Source: Syncephalis plumigaleata
Taxonomy: Eukaryota; Zoopagomycota; Zoopagomycetes; Zoopagales; Piptocephalidaceae
Length of the DNA stretch: 64,000 nucleotides
Direction: 5' to 3'
Assembly (NCBI GenBank): GCA_025201365.1
Contig: JAIXMF010000001.1
Location: forward strand, 1,550,001 to 1,614,000
Shown here: positions 1 through 16,097 of the stretch, in pieces
Numbering within the stretch: position 1 is the stretch's first letter
How the letters are laid out: every line of letters starts with the position of its first letter
Notes under the pieces: model-generated
The model's input: only the letters and a program-made list of their open reading frames with translations
Told to the model about the DNA's origin: nothing
Database searches by the model: none
Position numbers and translations under genes: made by a program

Positions 1-449
1 GTGTAGACGGTGGCCTAATCTACACAGCAGCGATCGTGTCTCCTTGTCGACATTTGCGTTACTGAGTATTATGTTGGATTCAGCTGAAGGCGTAGTAGCA
101 GTAGTAGATGCTTTATCATACGTCAAGCACCTATGGTCATACCCGTCATTAGACAGCGACTAACGCGGTATTGGGATTGCTGTCCAACTCGAGCTACAAC
201 AAGTGAATGTAGCGTACGCCAATGAGATGACGATGATCGTGCAGCAGCAGCAGCAGCAGCTTTACTGATCAGTCGATTGCTGCGACGACATAGATTAGTC
301 GAGTATGATGCGTTATTAATTGGTTGCAATAATACTTTGCGAGAATGTTGAACAAAACTACCACCCAACGCTCCCTGTTGCACTAGCGCGGTAGCATTAC
401 TGAACACATGCCGAGACAATGCTCGTCGTTGTAACACGGCAGATAACAT
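1..449 (-). CDS. Left-edge partial gene, possible mitochondrial presequence
   Basis: The first ~100 codons, starting at 449 on the minus strand, are rich in Arg, Ser and Ala and almost free of acidic residues (MLSAVLQRRALSRHVFSNAT at the start), as in a mitochondrial targeting peptide. A CAG/CTG tract at about 240-262 encodes an Ala run. The open frame ends at 123, but a -1 frame continues open to the window edge (LTYDKAS... then CRLGHRLH). The two join if one G is missing after the ACG codon near 137, the same kind of break seen in several genes here; a very short intron is the alternative. The product is not recognised and the gene runs off the window. Confidence 0.45.
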
Positions 450-1108
450 GAGATGGCAGTAAGAATTATAACAAACAAAACAAATAGTCGTTTGTTTACT
501 CTATCAATATTGGAGAAGCGTAGTCAGCCTTCTTTTCAGTATCGGGAGGTTACGGCTGGTAAAAACTGTTAAAAAAAGCATGCTACTTGCAAGTTTGCTA
601 AAGGAGTATGACTGTCATTTCAGTCTATTGTGGTAACGTAAAGAGTATTGATTAAATGGTGAAATCGTCATCTTATAGTCATGAACGACAGCTGGAACAT
701 GTTGTTATATTCGTCGATCTCTTCATATATACACGAGTGTAATGTATCTATATACGAAAAAGGTAATGAATTACATGGGAACGATAATCTACTTTGCAGT
801 ATTATCATCAGTGCAGCAACATCGAGCGATATCATTGTACATAATATGCGTACGTCAATGCATCAATTCGTGTATGCTAGGGCGTCGATAAATGGGGCTA
901 CTACATTATTATAAAGGTACTAGTTGATGCAGCGACGAGAACTAACAATAAACAAAGAGCCATAGCTGGTTGCTAGCATGCATAAATAATCTCCTTTACC
1001 GTTACCCCTTGGATTGCCATCAAGGATAAGCCTCGTTTATAGAATAGGACGACTCTTCGAGTTCAACAGTCAAAGCACGCTAAATCCCTTATTGCTTTGT
1101 TCATTTCC
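450..1108. other. Intergenic, divergent promoter region
   Basis: This lies between two divergent genes. Short open frames here (for example 681-914) have no recognisable domain or splice signals. I see nothing else in it. Confidence 0.4.
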
Positions 1109-2582
1109 ATGTTGGAACAAGATACCAACGTAGTCAGCATTGCTCGTCCTAAATCAGCTTATCGCCACGTAGCTCACGGTGCACTTTCGACGAATATCAC
1201 CGATAGTCGGCCAACTATTAGTACAGAAAGCGCAGCAGCCTATTCGTCACTCGCACTTTGCGATCCTATACGAACTAGCAAGGAGCATCAGCTACCGATT
1301 GCCGCAAGTGAAGTAGGCGAAGGATCAATTATTAAAACGTCGAAAATGACGCCAGAACCACCGCCACCGGCTCATCCGCGTGTAGCACGTCACACTGAAC
1401 CCATGGATGGATCAGGTTATCCGCAGCGCCATATTGGATTCGATGGCTCGCCCGTGGATACACCTACACTTTCCAGCGAGGGAATGACAACTGTACACAC
1501 ATCGACTTTGGCAGATACAACAAACACGACACAACAATCGAAACGCTACCAGCATTTGCCATCGGTGGAGCAAGTAGGACCGGTGGGTTATGTTAAAGGA
1601 TTGGCGTTGGCCGCCAAAGATGCCGTGTCAACAGTATGGTCACGTATGCGGTCGGGCAATACTGGACGTACAAGTAAACCCGCTCGAGCATCCTCATCGA
1701 CCGCTGTATCTGTCGCGCCCAAAGGAAAAGGTCGAGAAGCTGATACACCTTCGCGTGAACCATCTCCACCAATTGACTCTACTACTCGTGCGGCAAACCA
1801 GGACAGCGACACTACTCGTCGACATTCGATACGTGATATGCCGGCTTTGCTACCAATAGTAAATACTAGTCAAGCTGAACAAAGCAAAGAAATGAGAAGG
1901 CAGCCGAGAAAATGGAGGCATTATCTGTGAAAAGTGGCACGGTCGATATTAGTCATCCACTGGCTAGTACGTATTCTGTGCAATCCGATACGATGAAGGC
2001 AGGTGTCGACAACGACGATATGGCCTCGAGAGTCGAGAAAGAAGCGGCAACTACCGAGGAACAATGGAATCGCCTGTTGATTGGAAGCCACTACATTCTG
2101 GCACGCAAACACTCGATCTATCCAATGAGGAGACGGTCACCATGCCCGATCCACCGATAGTCACCATGATGGAAGTGGAAGAACCGACCGAGACGACTAC
2201 GAACGATGTGGATATACCGAAAGAAGAAGATACTCTACTGGCTGCTGCGACAAAGCTACTAACAACACCAGAGGTAGAAGCGCCATCCATCGTGACTCCA
2301 GAGGAAGTTGACAATCAACCCGAGCCATCTAAGGCAGCAGCAGCAGCAGAAGAAGAAGAAGCGACAGCAGTGATAACACCAGAGGTAGAAGCACCATCCG
2401 TCGTGACTCCAGAGGAAGTTGACAATCAACCCGAGCCATCTAAGGCAGCAGCAGCAGAAGAAGAAGCAGCAGCAGTAGCGACAACATCACAAAACGATAG
2501 CAATACAAAGACTACAGCCGGTTCTCACAACAGGAATAAACGTACTAAACGTAAAAACAAAGCAAAGTCCGGTAAACACTAG
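1109..2582 (+). CDS. Acidic low-complexity orphan protein
   Basis: I do not recognise a domain. The start is taken as the ATG at 1109 (MLEQDTNVVSIARPKSAYRH). The first half is Ser/Thr/Pro-rich with a basic stretch; the second half is very acidic with Ala runs; the end is a basic Lys/Arg tail (NKRTKRKNKAKSGKH) that could bind nucleic acid or direct nuclear import. An intron at about 1860-1900 (GTAAAT...GAGAAG, phase 0) joins the first two frames. A further -1 break near 2067 would be closed by one G (TGG|GAA). A ~100-bp segment is duplicated in tandem at about 2269-2455, giving two copies of a block containing VTPEEVDNQPEPSKAAAA. Coding status rests on frame length and composition only. Confidence 0.5.
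2269..2456 (+). repeat. Tandem duplication inside the acidic protein gene
   Basis: Two near-identical copies of about 100 bp encode TPEVEAPS(I/V)VTPEEVDN followed by an Ala/Glu run. The differences are mainly in the length of the GCA/GAA triplet run, as expected for replication slippage. Confidence 0.8.
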
Positions 2583-2894
2583 ATGATTTGCTTCTATTCT
2601 AACTCAAATACAAGTTACCTCTTAATAAATAATCTATCTTATCATATACCGCTGCACGTTGTGACCATGCATAGTAACATCCGCTTGACATTGACACGAG
2701 CCATACACGTATGCTGTAATGGAGATTAATCTGTTGTTCATTCTTAGTACATTGAGACATTCGCGGTGACACGTTGGCTGCATCGACAGTACGACGATTA
2801 AAACTGCGAAAATAATAACAATGACCTATAAAACACGTCCTTTCCCTCTCACTATTACCAACAACCTTATCCTCTTCCGTTTCACGCACTGGTT

Positions 2895-3442
2895 ATGTCT
2901 TTACGAGGGAAGCGCACTATGGATTGTGTTGATTCTATGGACGTGGATCCCGTTGACTCTTCTGGTAATTGGCCTCAATGTAAAACGCTACGTACTCATA
3001 CTCGCACTTTAGCGCCTATGCCTAGTCAGCAGGAAGGTAATCTACACGGTTGACAGTCATACTGATTCATCTCAACTAAATGAGAAAACAAACCCTATTT
3101 ATTAGCTTATACGTGGATGAAATTACGTGCTGGACACAGCATGCTAGGTTTGCCATGCAATGGACGCCGACTCTGAGCAGGAATGTCGACAACCAACGAG
3201 TGTTTGTCCGTCAAATAACACGCCACAACGCTTCACTAATCAGTCGTGCGCCTTCTGCGAGAAACCCTTCTGTACGGCATGTCTATCCGATTGCTTGCTG
3301 TCAACAGCTGTTTTGTTCCATTTGTTCAACGATCAAGTAAGTATTTGTTGTTGTATTAGCTGAATAACCTTGCTAACCATAGAGTTACAGCTATGATGCA
3401 ACACATGAGCGTACCATTTGTTTATCGTGTTACGATTCATAA
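2895..3442 (+). CDS. Siva-like cysteine-rich zinc-binding protein
   Basis: Starts MSLRGKRTMDCVDSMDVDP at 2895, with an intron beginning near 3041. The C-terminal half has the Cys pattern of the Siva family: CAFCEKPFCTACLSDC, then CQQLFCSIC, then NYSYDATHERTICLSC ending at 3442. The last junction fits an intron from about 3336 to the second AG near 3384, giving ICSTI-NYSYD. The spacing C-x2-C-x4-C-x2-C-x3-C-x2-C-x4-C-x2-C matches Siva, known in animals as a CD27-binding apoptosis regulator; its fungal role is unknown. One frame discontinuity sits between the fourth and fifth Cys pairs near 3300, where about two bases seem to be missing. Identification rests on the cysteine spacing alone. Confidence 0.6.
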
Positions 3443-4009
3443 GATCATGGTATATCGCTTTATTTAATATCTTTCAATCTTCAATAGGTACAATTATAGG
3501 AACAGAAAAGACAATAAAGAATAAGTTCTGTAGTAGTCGTTCTACTTTATAAGATAAAGCATAAAGTGGCATTGTATTCGTTGTCGTCATTGAGTATGGC
3601 ATTCATTGCAGATTAATGAGATTACCATTAGATGTAAGGACAGGATATAACGTTCTTTGATTCAACTTGCTGTTCTCTTTGTTGCTTATCCAGTAGAGAA
3701 AGTGTATTCATACATGTCTCATTCATTATATGTGCTTGATTGGAGCATGTGGATAAGAAGTAAAAATAGATTTGGCGCGTCTTTTTTCAAATAAAAACAA
3801 TTAACGAGAGAAATATATTCACCTCAAATTCTCCTGTTCGTTTTCCACTACTTTTCGTGTTATTACTTTGCTGCCTCACATCTACGTAATAATTGACTGG
3901 CTGCAGTAAGCGGAAGAACAACAGTAATGCCAATAGGTGCTGAGAATACAGATAGTAAACGAAACGAGACAACACATTTATAACGAGCACAACACCGATC
4001 TCATCTACA
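3443..4009. other. Intergenic, upstream of DNA polymerase delta
   Basis: About 570 bp between the Siva-like gene and the polymerase start. It is AT-rich with short chance ORFs on both strands. No element recognised. Confidence 0.4.
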
Positions 4010-8703
<4,694 letters not shown>

Positions 8704-8821
8704 TAGTCATATTAATATTGCTCTGTTTGTTTTGTTTGTTCTTACTAAAGCGTAGTATAAAATGGAAGCATGGACACACTCGTTAGAATGTTATCATTAT
8801 ACATGAAATTGTATAGTAGAT

Positions 8822-10244
8822 TTAATCAGATTTCACAATCTCAGAATGACGGAATTGCCAATAGCGTTGTCGAATACGATCATGTCGTTCGGCCAATTCT
8901 TGACAAGCCTATATCGTAACATTTAATGAATATCAAATGAATACTAGTGTAGTATACGAGTAGTATACTTACCCAAATAGCTTTATCATATCGTTCAGCT
9001 GGACTATCCTCGGGATAATCTTGATAAGCATGAACAAGAAATGCTAAAAGTGGCACTGATATAAAATCATCATCAAGTAATTTATAGACAGATGCTTCTG
9101 CCAATCCCAATAATAACTTTGGCTGATGTCGAATCGTTCTATGATTACGTAGATGAATAACAGTGGCAACAGATTGTGTAAATACACACTCACCCGATCA
9201 AGTAGTTCCAAGCACTTTCATTACTTGGTGTCCATCGAATCTGCTTTAATGTATATCTACAAATGAGTAGAATGTGTAATTAATAGGCAGTATAGCTATT
9301 TCACTAGAATATCAAATCACCTACTCTACTTCCTCTTGTAATACTTTATCTGTGACAGATTCTGGTTTATAATGAATGATGAAATAGCGTTGATTCCAAG
9401 CAGAATTATTACGAACATCCTCCTCTAGTAGTCGATTGATATATGTCAACTCGTTCTCCCATAGTCCAAATGTTTTAATAACCCATTGACTATGATATAC
9501 AGGAATATGGATATTAGTATCAAAGCAGATGATGATGAATGCTTACACTGAATGCTTACCGATAGGACCAAGCATGAAAGTTCTTTGGATCTTCCTTGAG
9601 TGCACCTTCAATGAATGCGAGTTCTCTAGATGCATCACCCATATGCTCGATAATTACTTGACGATGATGCCTGTAGATAATGACAATGTTACTGCTATTC
9701 GATTGTGTTCATGCAAAGTAAGACATACCATAGTTGATAGCATTTTGGATTCTCATTGGCCATTCTAGCAATGAACTCGAGTTCCTTTTCTAGATCTGCA
9801 TCGATACCCAATAGGATATCTTTACGATATAGCCTAGTAATAGATGCATCAGTATAGAGTAATAGTAATAATTACTATACGCTACCATATCGTATAATGA
9901 CCAGGATTCATATTAATAATATCCTCTGTAAGTGCTAAGGCTCGTTCGCTAAATTCACGTTGAGCTGATACAGCACGGAAATAGTCCATGGCCATTCTAT
10001 CTATTGATTGTATACATTCGTAGTATATAAGTGATATGTTGTGCATTCAGCTATATTCGCGTTGTTAGCAAGCTTACACTCATCTGAATAAGCAATAGGA
10101 CAAACGGGATCAGGCCCGTCATCCTGCGGTATAGGCGTGACATCCTGCCATTCCTCTCGTTCATTATACGGAATACGCTCCTCTGTCGACTGTAGACTAC
10201 TATTAGATGCGTAAGTACTAGACGACTGTCTTGTGACATACCAT
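8822..10244 (-). CDS. RAM2: Protein farnesyl/geranylgeranyltransferase type I alpha subunit
   Basis: Alpha subunit shared by CaaX farnesyltransferase and geranylgeranyltransferase I, which attach prenyl groups to small GTPases and pheromones. The N-terminus reads [20 protein letters not shown] then CPIAYSD, the family signature before the helical-hairpin repeats. PPTA repeats follow: [40 protein letters not shown] and SNESAWNYL. The C-terminus is [19 protein letters not shown] ending at 8822. The ATG at 10244 is followed at once by an intron (GTATGT...CTACAG, about 10190-10241), so exon 1 contributes only the Met codon. It is divergent from FOL1, with a shared ~250-bp promoter region. Confidence 0.93.
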
Positions 10245-10497
10245 GTTATATAAGCGGTTAAATTGCTGTTACTAACGGAGTATTAAAGTGAAAGTGAGTC
10301 GAACCGTGAAAATGTGCATGAATGTAGTTGGCATCTTCATATCTATCTCATTTAATGACGTGATCAGTTACGTTTTCTTTTTTCATGATAACCACTACCA
10401 GCACCACCATTAAACCTTTGACAGTGTGAGACAACCAATTACTACTCGTCAATATATTTCCTTTCTCCCTTTTATCTTACTAGCAACGATAGCAATT

Positions 10498-12991
10498 ATG
10501 GATTTCTCATTACCTGAAGAAGATTGGATTATGGTGGAAGACCTTCGGGTCCACGCTATACTGGGACGTGACGGCTGGGAGAGAAGTCCAACGCAACCGG
10601 TCGTTATATCGTTAGCAGCTCAAGTGAGCGTGAGTTCGGCCGGTGTAAGCGACCGTCTCGTCGACACTGTTAGTTATAGCGAGGTTAGCAAGGTTGCGCA
10701 ACGGTTCACAGAGGCGTCCAGTTATCGTTCTATGGAAGCGCTAGGCAATGCACTTGCCCATTTACTATTGAAGAGGTACAAGATACATCGAATTCGTGTA
10801 CGTATCGAGAAGCCACGAGCTCTACTTCATGCCGAGGCTGCTGGTATCCAAATTGAACGGGTGTTATCCGATTTCATGCCCACGGATAACGAAGATACTG
10901 CAAGTCTTGGACGACTAACCACTATGGACCAACCATCGAAAGAAGGAGAGGAAGGCAATGCACCATTGTCAGTTACCACTACCACTACCACTACTGCTAC
11001 TACTACTACTACGACACGACCACAAGTAGCCATCTACCGACCAAATGATCAGATATTTGTCAAGGCCCTGCGTATCAGTACCATTATCGGTATTAATCAT
11101 TGGGAACGATTGCATAAACAAGTGATATTAGTACATCTACGCGTGCATCCAGATGCTAGACAACGCTACACTAGCGCGTCTACCGTGTCACCTGTATATA
11201 ACTTCCGTACGATTGTACTTACCATTACGCAACTACTAGAGGAGAGCAAGTTTAAAACGGTCGAGGCACTAGTGAGTACGGTGGCACGTATTTGTATCGA
11301 GCGATGTCATGTGCCCAAGATTACCGTGCTCACGGAGAAACCGAGCGCCCTTCGATTTGCACGAGCAGCAGCGGTACAAATTACGCGTTCTCGCGACGAT
11401 TACGATGATCTGGCGGCCATTCCACTGGAGATGGATGGCTACACCGCGACAGAACCACATCAACAACGACAACGCTCGCACATTGTCTACTTGGCTATGG
11501 GATCCAATCTAGGTCATCGATTAAAGGCGATACAAGATGCGTTGTCATTGGTCGTGTCCTATGGCGATGCACAGATTATGGATACGTCATTTCTATACGA
11601 GACGAAACCAATGTACGTAGAAGATCAACCGATGTTTTTAAATGCCACCTGTAAAGTAAGTCTATTCTCATGATGATAGTATAGAACATAATAGCAGTTA
11701 CTTATATATTATAAATATATACACTAGATTCGTACATCATTGTCACCAAAGGATTTATTGACAGTATTGAAGCGAATTGAAGCAGAACTAGGACGTGACT
11801 TCAACACGATTCGTAATGGTCCGCGTGTTATTGATTTGGATATTCTATTCTATGATAATATCACACTGGATACACCGGATTTAGTTATACCACATCCTAG
11901 ATTAGCTGAACGTGAATTTGTATTACGGCCATTATGCGAGTAAGTACAGTTACTATTAGATGTACATGTACATGTACTAATTAATTTATTACTCTAGTAT
12001 TGCACCACATCGTGAACATCCCACGCTCTATCGTACGAATGAACAGCTACTAGGTCAGCTAATGCATAGTGAAGATACGGGACAACCTATTGCACCCACT
12101 GCCATGATGGCCATTCCACTAGGACAGGAAACATTATGGCTACGTGGTCAGCGTACCTGTATTATGGGCATATTGAACGTGACGCCCGATAGTTTCAGTG
12201 ACGGTGGACAGTATAATACAACGGAAGCAGCGGTTGAACATGCAATAGCCATGCACAAATCGGGCGCCGACATTATCGATATGGGTGGCATGTCCACGAG
12301 GCCAGGCTCAGATGAGATACCCGTAGAAACGGAACTAGCTCGTATACTACCGGTTATTGAAGCACTACATGCTCAAAAGTTTACCGAGCGTTGTTCCATC
12401 TCGGTTGACACGTATCGTGCGGAGGTGGCCGAGCGTGCCATTCTCGCCGGTGCCCATATCATCAATGACGTGTCAGGCGGTGAACTCGATCCGAACATGT
12501 ACGCCACTGCCGCCAAACTAGGCGTGCCCATTTGTTTGATGCACATGCGTGGTACGCCCGCCACTATGGAATCAATGACAGATTACGATCCGGATCGATG
12601 GATGGAGCAGATGATTGAGGAGTTGGCGGAACGCGTGAAGAATGCCATGTCAGCTGGCATCTACCGTTGGAATATCATCATCGATCCTGGTCTAGGATTC
12701 GCCAAGACATTTATGCATAATTTCGGCTTACTACGACGATTACCGGAATTGACAACACCAGGCAGCTATCTAGCGCGATTCCCCGTACTTGTGGGACCAT
12801 CACGTAAAGCGTTCATCGGTCGAGTGAGCGGTGAGGTGGACGCGCAGAAACGTACGTGGGGTACGGCAGCTGCATGTACCGCGGCCATTGCTGGTAAAGC
12901 AGATATTATACGCGTACACGATGTTGACGAAATGCAACAAACGATTAAAGTGGCCGATGCAGTATGGCGTACCGATACCATGAAGCTATAA
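10498..12991 (+). CDS. FOL1: Trifunctional folate synthesis enzyme (DHNA/HPPK/DHPS)
   Basis: 787-residue fusion carrying three steps of folate synthesis: dihydroneopterin aldolase, pyrophosphokinase and dihydropteroate synthase, the last being the sulfonamide target. Exons are 10498-11655, 11728-11939 and 11998-12991, and the coding length is an exact multiple of three. Two DHNA (FolB-like) domains lie at residues ~8-125 (VEDLRVHAILGRDGWER) and ~180-310, separated by a Thr-rich linker from an ACT-triplet run. HPPK begins ~325 (VYLAMGSNLGHRL) with GPRVIDLDILFYDN and HPRLAEREFVLRPL. DHPS begins ~510 (CIMGILNVTPDSFSDGG), with DMGGMSTRPGSDEIP, NDVSGG and FPVLVGPSRKAFIG. The start was chosen because VEDL follows it closely, as in other Fol1 proteins; an upstream in-frame ATG at 10426 adds only a hydrophobic stretch and is not needed. 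This two-DHNA architecture is typical of fungi. Confidence 0.96.
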
Positions 12992-13158
12992 ATGTGGAGC
13001 TCCCTATTGACTATAATAAATTGTTTGAATGACTCGTATTTGTGTATTTGTGTTTACTAATTATAATAATAGACGCACACCTATTACATTGATGTTTATT
13101 GCTTTTATGAATAAATAATAGCTATGATAATACGTATTTAGATGTGATTGATGATACA

Positions 13159-13533
13159 TTACGGATGAGTTGTTTCTTGTTGTCCTTCATTCCTTGAACG
13201 TTTAGAAGTAATGACACTTTGATGTAGTTGTGTTGGAACACCGTTTCCATTGCGAAGACTGTGAATAATCTGAATAAAGGTCAGACATGCTGCCATATCC
13301 CGATTCCATACATGATACTCGAATCCTTTACCATTCATGTCGTCTTTACAATTCTGATGTGTGCATCTAATAGAATAATGAATTAGTCTATTGTAATACA
13401 TTATACTCATCTTAAGAAGGCATGACAAGTGACAGTAGGATATCTCGTCAATTAGAAATACTTGAACACCATGCTTCATTATTATCCATACTTGCATATG
13501 ATTTATTTTTGTTTTTTTGTTGAATAAGCACAT
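13159..13533 (-). pseudogene. Possible Fanzor/TnpB-like C-terminal remnant
   Basis: The downstream part reads CTHQNCK, then a short gap, then HVWNRDMAACLTFIQIIHSL and a tail GNGVPTQLHQSVITSKRSR. A Cys/His pair followed by W-x-RD-x-(N/A)A resembles the end of the TnpB/Fanzor nuclease family, where a zinc ribbon precedes an RD-x-NA motif. Here the usual Asn of the motif is Ala. A short intron near 13366-13397 with a CTAAT branch site would join the cysteine part to the upstream frame. No nuclease core or inverted repeats are visible, so at best this is a fragment of a DNA transposon passenger gene. Identification is weak. Confidence 0.3.
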
Positions 13534-13576
13534 CGTATTTCTCTACCCCTTACTGTCTTTCTTATTCCATTCCACT

Positions 13577-15322
13577 ATGTCTACTTCTACTGCGGCTACT
13601 ACTGCTACTACTGGCAACACTACGACTACTACGACTACGACTATTACTATTACAACTACTGCAACTACTAGGACTACTAAGACTACGACTACGATTACAA
13701 CAACAACTACTGAGATATTGAGTAATTCCAACTCGTCTTGTAGATTACTTGATTGTCTGAATAATCTTCCACCTCATGACCAACGTGTCTTCCATAGTCT
13801 ACTTGGTCATATCGGATTATTGCGTTTATCAGCATGTTGTCGCTCGTTAAGAAACAGTATTCGAAATGATACAGTATTATGGCAAGCACTATATCATAGG
13901 GATTTCCTATCAGGAGCATATTACGTCAAAGAAATGGATTTCGTATTATGGTGTGTACGTACGGATGTCAACAATCCATGTACATCGGATAAACGAGCCG
14001 ATCTACTAGAGAATGTGGACTGGTACAACACATATCGTCGACGAGTGAGCACCGAGAATAATTGGCGATATGGACGATGCAATACCACACATATCGATAT
14101 GAAAGCTGTCATGAATGGAGTATGGTACCGCAGAGATGTTAGAGATAATCGTATGTTTATTACGCGGAGAAATCTCTTAGGCAAAGCGCCAGACCGTAAT
14201 TATACTCTAGAATATTTACCACATTCAAATCTTCGATCAAGCAACCGTGTTGTGTATAACAGCACATTCTCCACATCGCTAAACGTTCTTTCGCTGGATA
14301 GCGGTAATGAAACCAAATATCGTTATGTCCTGGGTGACCATTACATAGCTGCATATCGTATGCCGAGCAAAAAGAATTCCAATTATAATGTAAAAATACT
14401 TACTCGCAAACATGGTAGTGTTTTTACTACATTCGATATTCCAGTACAATATCGAGTGAAGACAATCCAGAGGAACTGGGTATTACTAGTGAACACAGCA
14501 CATGTGTTAGTCAATTATACGCGAGTTTATAAAGGTAGGCATAGTAATTATACAACGATGCAACATAAGTAGTACTAATCATCAATACATTCAGCCAATG
14601 TAATGGTATTCGATATAGATAGTAGTATCATGTGTCCAGGAAGCATTGATGGTACGTGTCATGCAACATGTTTCTACAAAACAACCAGCAATACAGCAAT
14701 AGTATACATGGCAAAAGTAGTTGAAGATGATGAGACAGGGCGTATTGAATGGGCATTACATCAGTTCTCGAGCAATAATCCTGTTGTACAATTGCGAAGT
14801 GGCTGGTTTCAACTACCTGAGAGGATAGAGAATGCGGGGCTAGTGACGTATAATTCATACGATTCGCACGTAATCATCAAATTACGTGATAATCCTAATT
14901 ATGATCCATACATAATGCATAGTGTAGCATCCAATGGTCAAAGCCATACTCCACGTAATTGCTATACTATATCTAAGCAGCATATACCTATTCCATTATT
15001 AAGGGCTGGATGCGATTATTTAACATTTAATTCTGATCCAGCAAAAATATGGACAGACTTATCCTACAATGACGATCAAGTATTGCAAATACCAGATACA
15101 ATTTTCATTAGAAATATCATTGGAGATCTCTATGTTTTTATTACAAAGGATTTTGATCATATAGAAAGTCGATTGCTTGTAGACATCAGTACAAAAGAAA
15201 TAATACGTAAATTGAAAGCACCTAACATTGGTGAGCATTTGGAAATTGATGCCATGGTTGGTACGATATATGATCCGTTTTCTATTCATCAGCTAGTAAT
15301 ACAAGAATATGGTGAACTATAA
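13577..15322 (+). CDS. F-box-like protein with N-terminal poly-Thr tract
   Basis: The start at 13577 (MSTSTAATTATTGN) is followed by about 40 mostly Thr/Ile residues from an ACT/ACG triplet run. Next comes an F-box-like segment, LDCLNNLPPHDQRVFHSLLG then LLRLSACCRSLRNSI and VLWQALYHRDF. In this family the segment recruits substrates to SCF ubiquitin ligases through Skp1. One intron (about 14535-14594, phase 1) joins the two exons. The remaining ~450 residues show no repeat I recognise, though beta-rich stretches could form a propeller. The long open frames on the opposite strand over the triplet run are artefacts of composition. Confidence 0.7.
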
Positions 15323-16097
15323 CAAACATCAATAAAGCATACTACATTAGTCAATAAGAGCAATGTTTATACATCATTAAACCATAACACATGCTAATAC
15401 TTTCTATGAACTGGATGATTAATCGAATAAATCAACTATAGTAGCAATTGAGACATCAAGCTGGACAAACTGATGAATGCTTCTCAATGCATAGAAGATG
15501 TTGCTCGATAGCGCATGTACTGCGTCATCATTTCATTCTGTTTGATTGAAGATTGCTATATAAATCCTCTCGAATGTCATTATAACAATGCACTGAATAA
15601 AACAAGCATTCATGTTGTCCTTTACTAGATGTTCCTGCCAATTCATCATAGCTTGTTAAAACTAGTGCAATATATGATATCGCAATCATTAACATCTCTC
15701 TCAACTGCTAGGGCGATGACAACTACCCATTAATAATAGCAATGCAATAATGGTGCTAACAATTGTGCAAATCTATTTATTAATAAACAACAAAAGGTAA
15801 AGGATAACAGCGTTAATTGATTGTAAAAACACTGTATTTTTATGTGTGGCGTGGTTCATCCCAATTGGTTGGTGTGACCATCTTTCCTCTCTTGTTTTCG
15901 CATACCACCACCACCATCAAGCATCCAATCTCTCTCTTACATACACTATTACTATCAACACGCTACCACTACTCGTTTACTCTGCACTCATACTTTATTT
16001 CTTGTTTAGTTTCATAGTGGAAACTAACAGTCTTGATCATAATCTACCTTTGTTCTTTGCATAGGTCGGTTGATATACTTCGCGGTATACGCGAACA
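15323..16097. other. Intergenic, upstream of HRD3
   Basis: About 775 bp of AT-rich sequence with a CACCACCACCATCA run near 15905. No gene or RNA recognised. Confidence 0.4.

Noticed and set aside
681-914. Short + strand ORF in the first intergenic region
   Set aside because: No codon bias, domain or splice context; expected by chance in AT-rich DNA.
13543-13731. Minus-strand Val-rich ORF
   Set aside because: Mirror of the Thr-codon run in the F-box gene. Similar mirror ORFs occur over the FOL1 linker (10827-11033) and the Asp/Ser runs at 23.5 and 19.1 kb.
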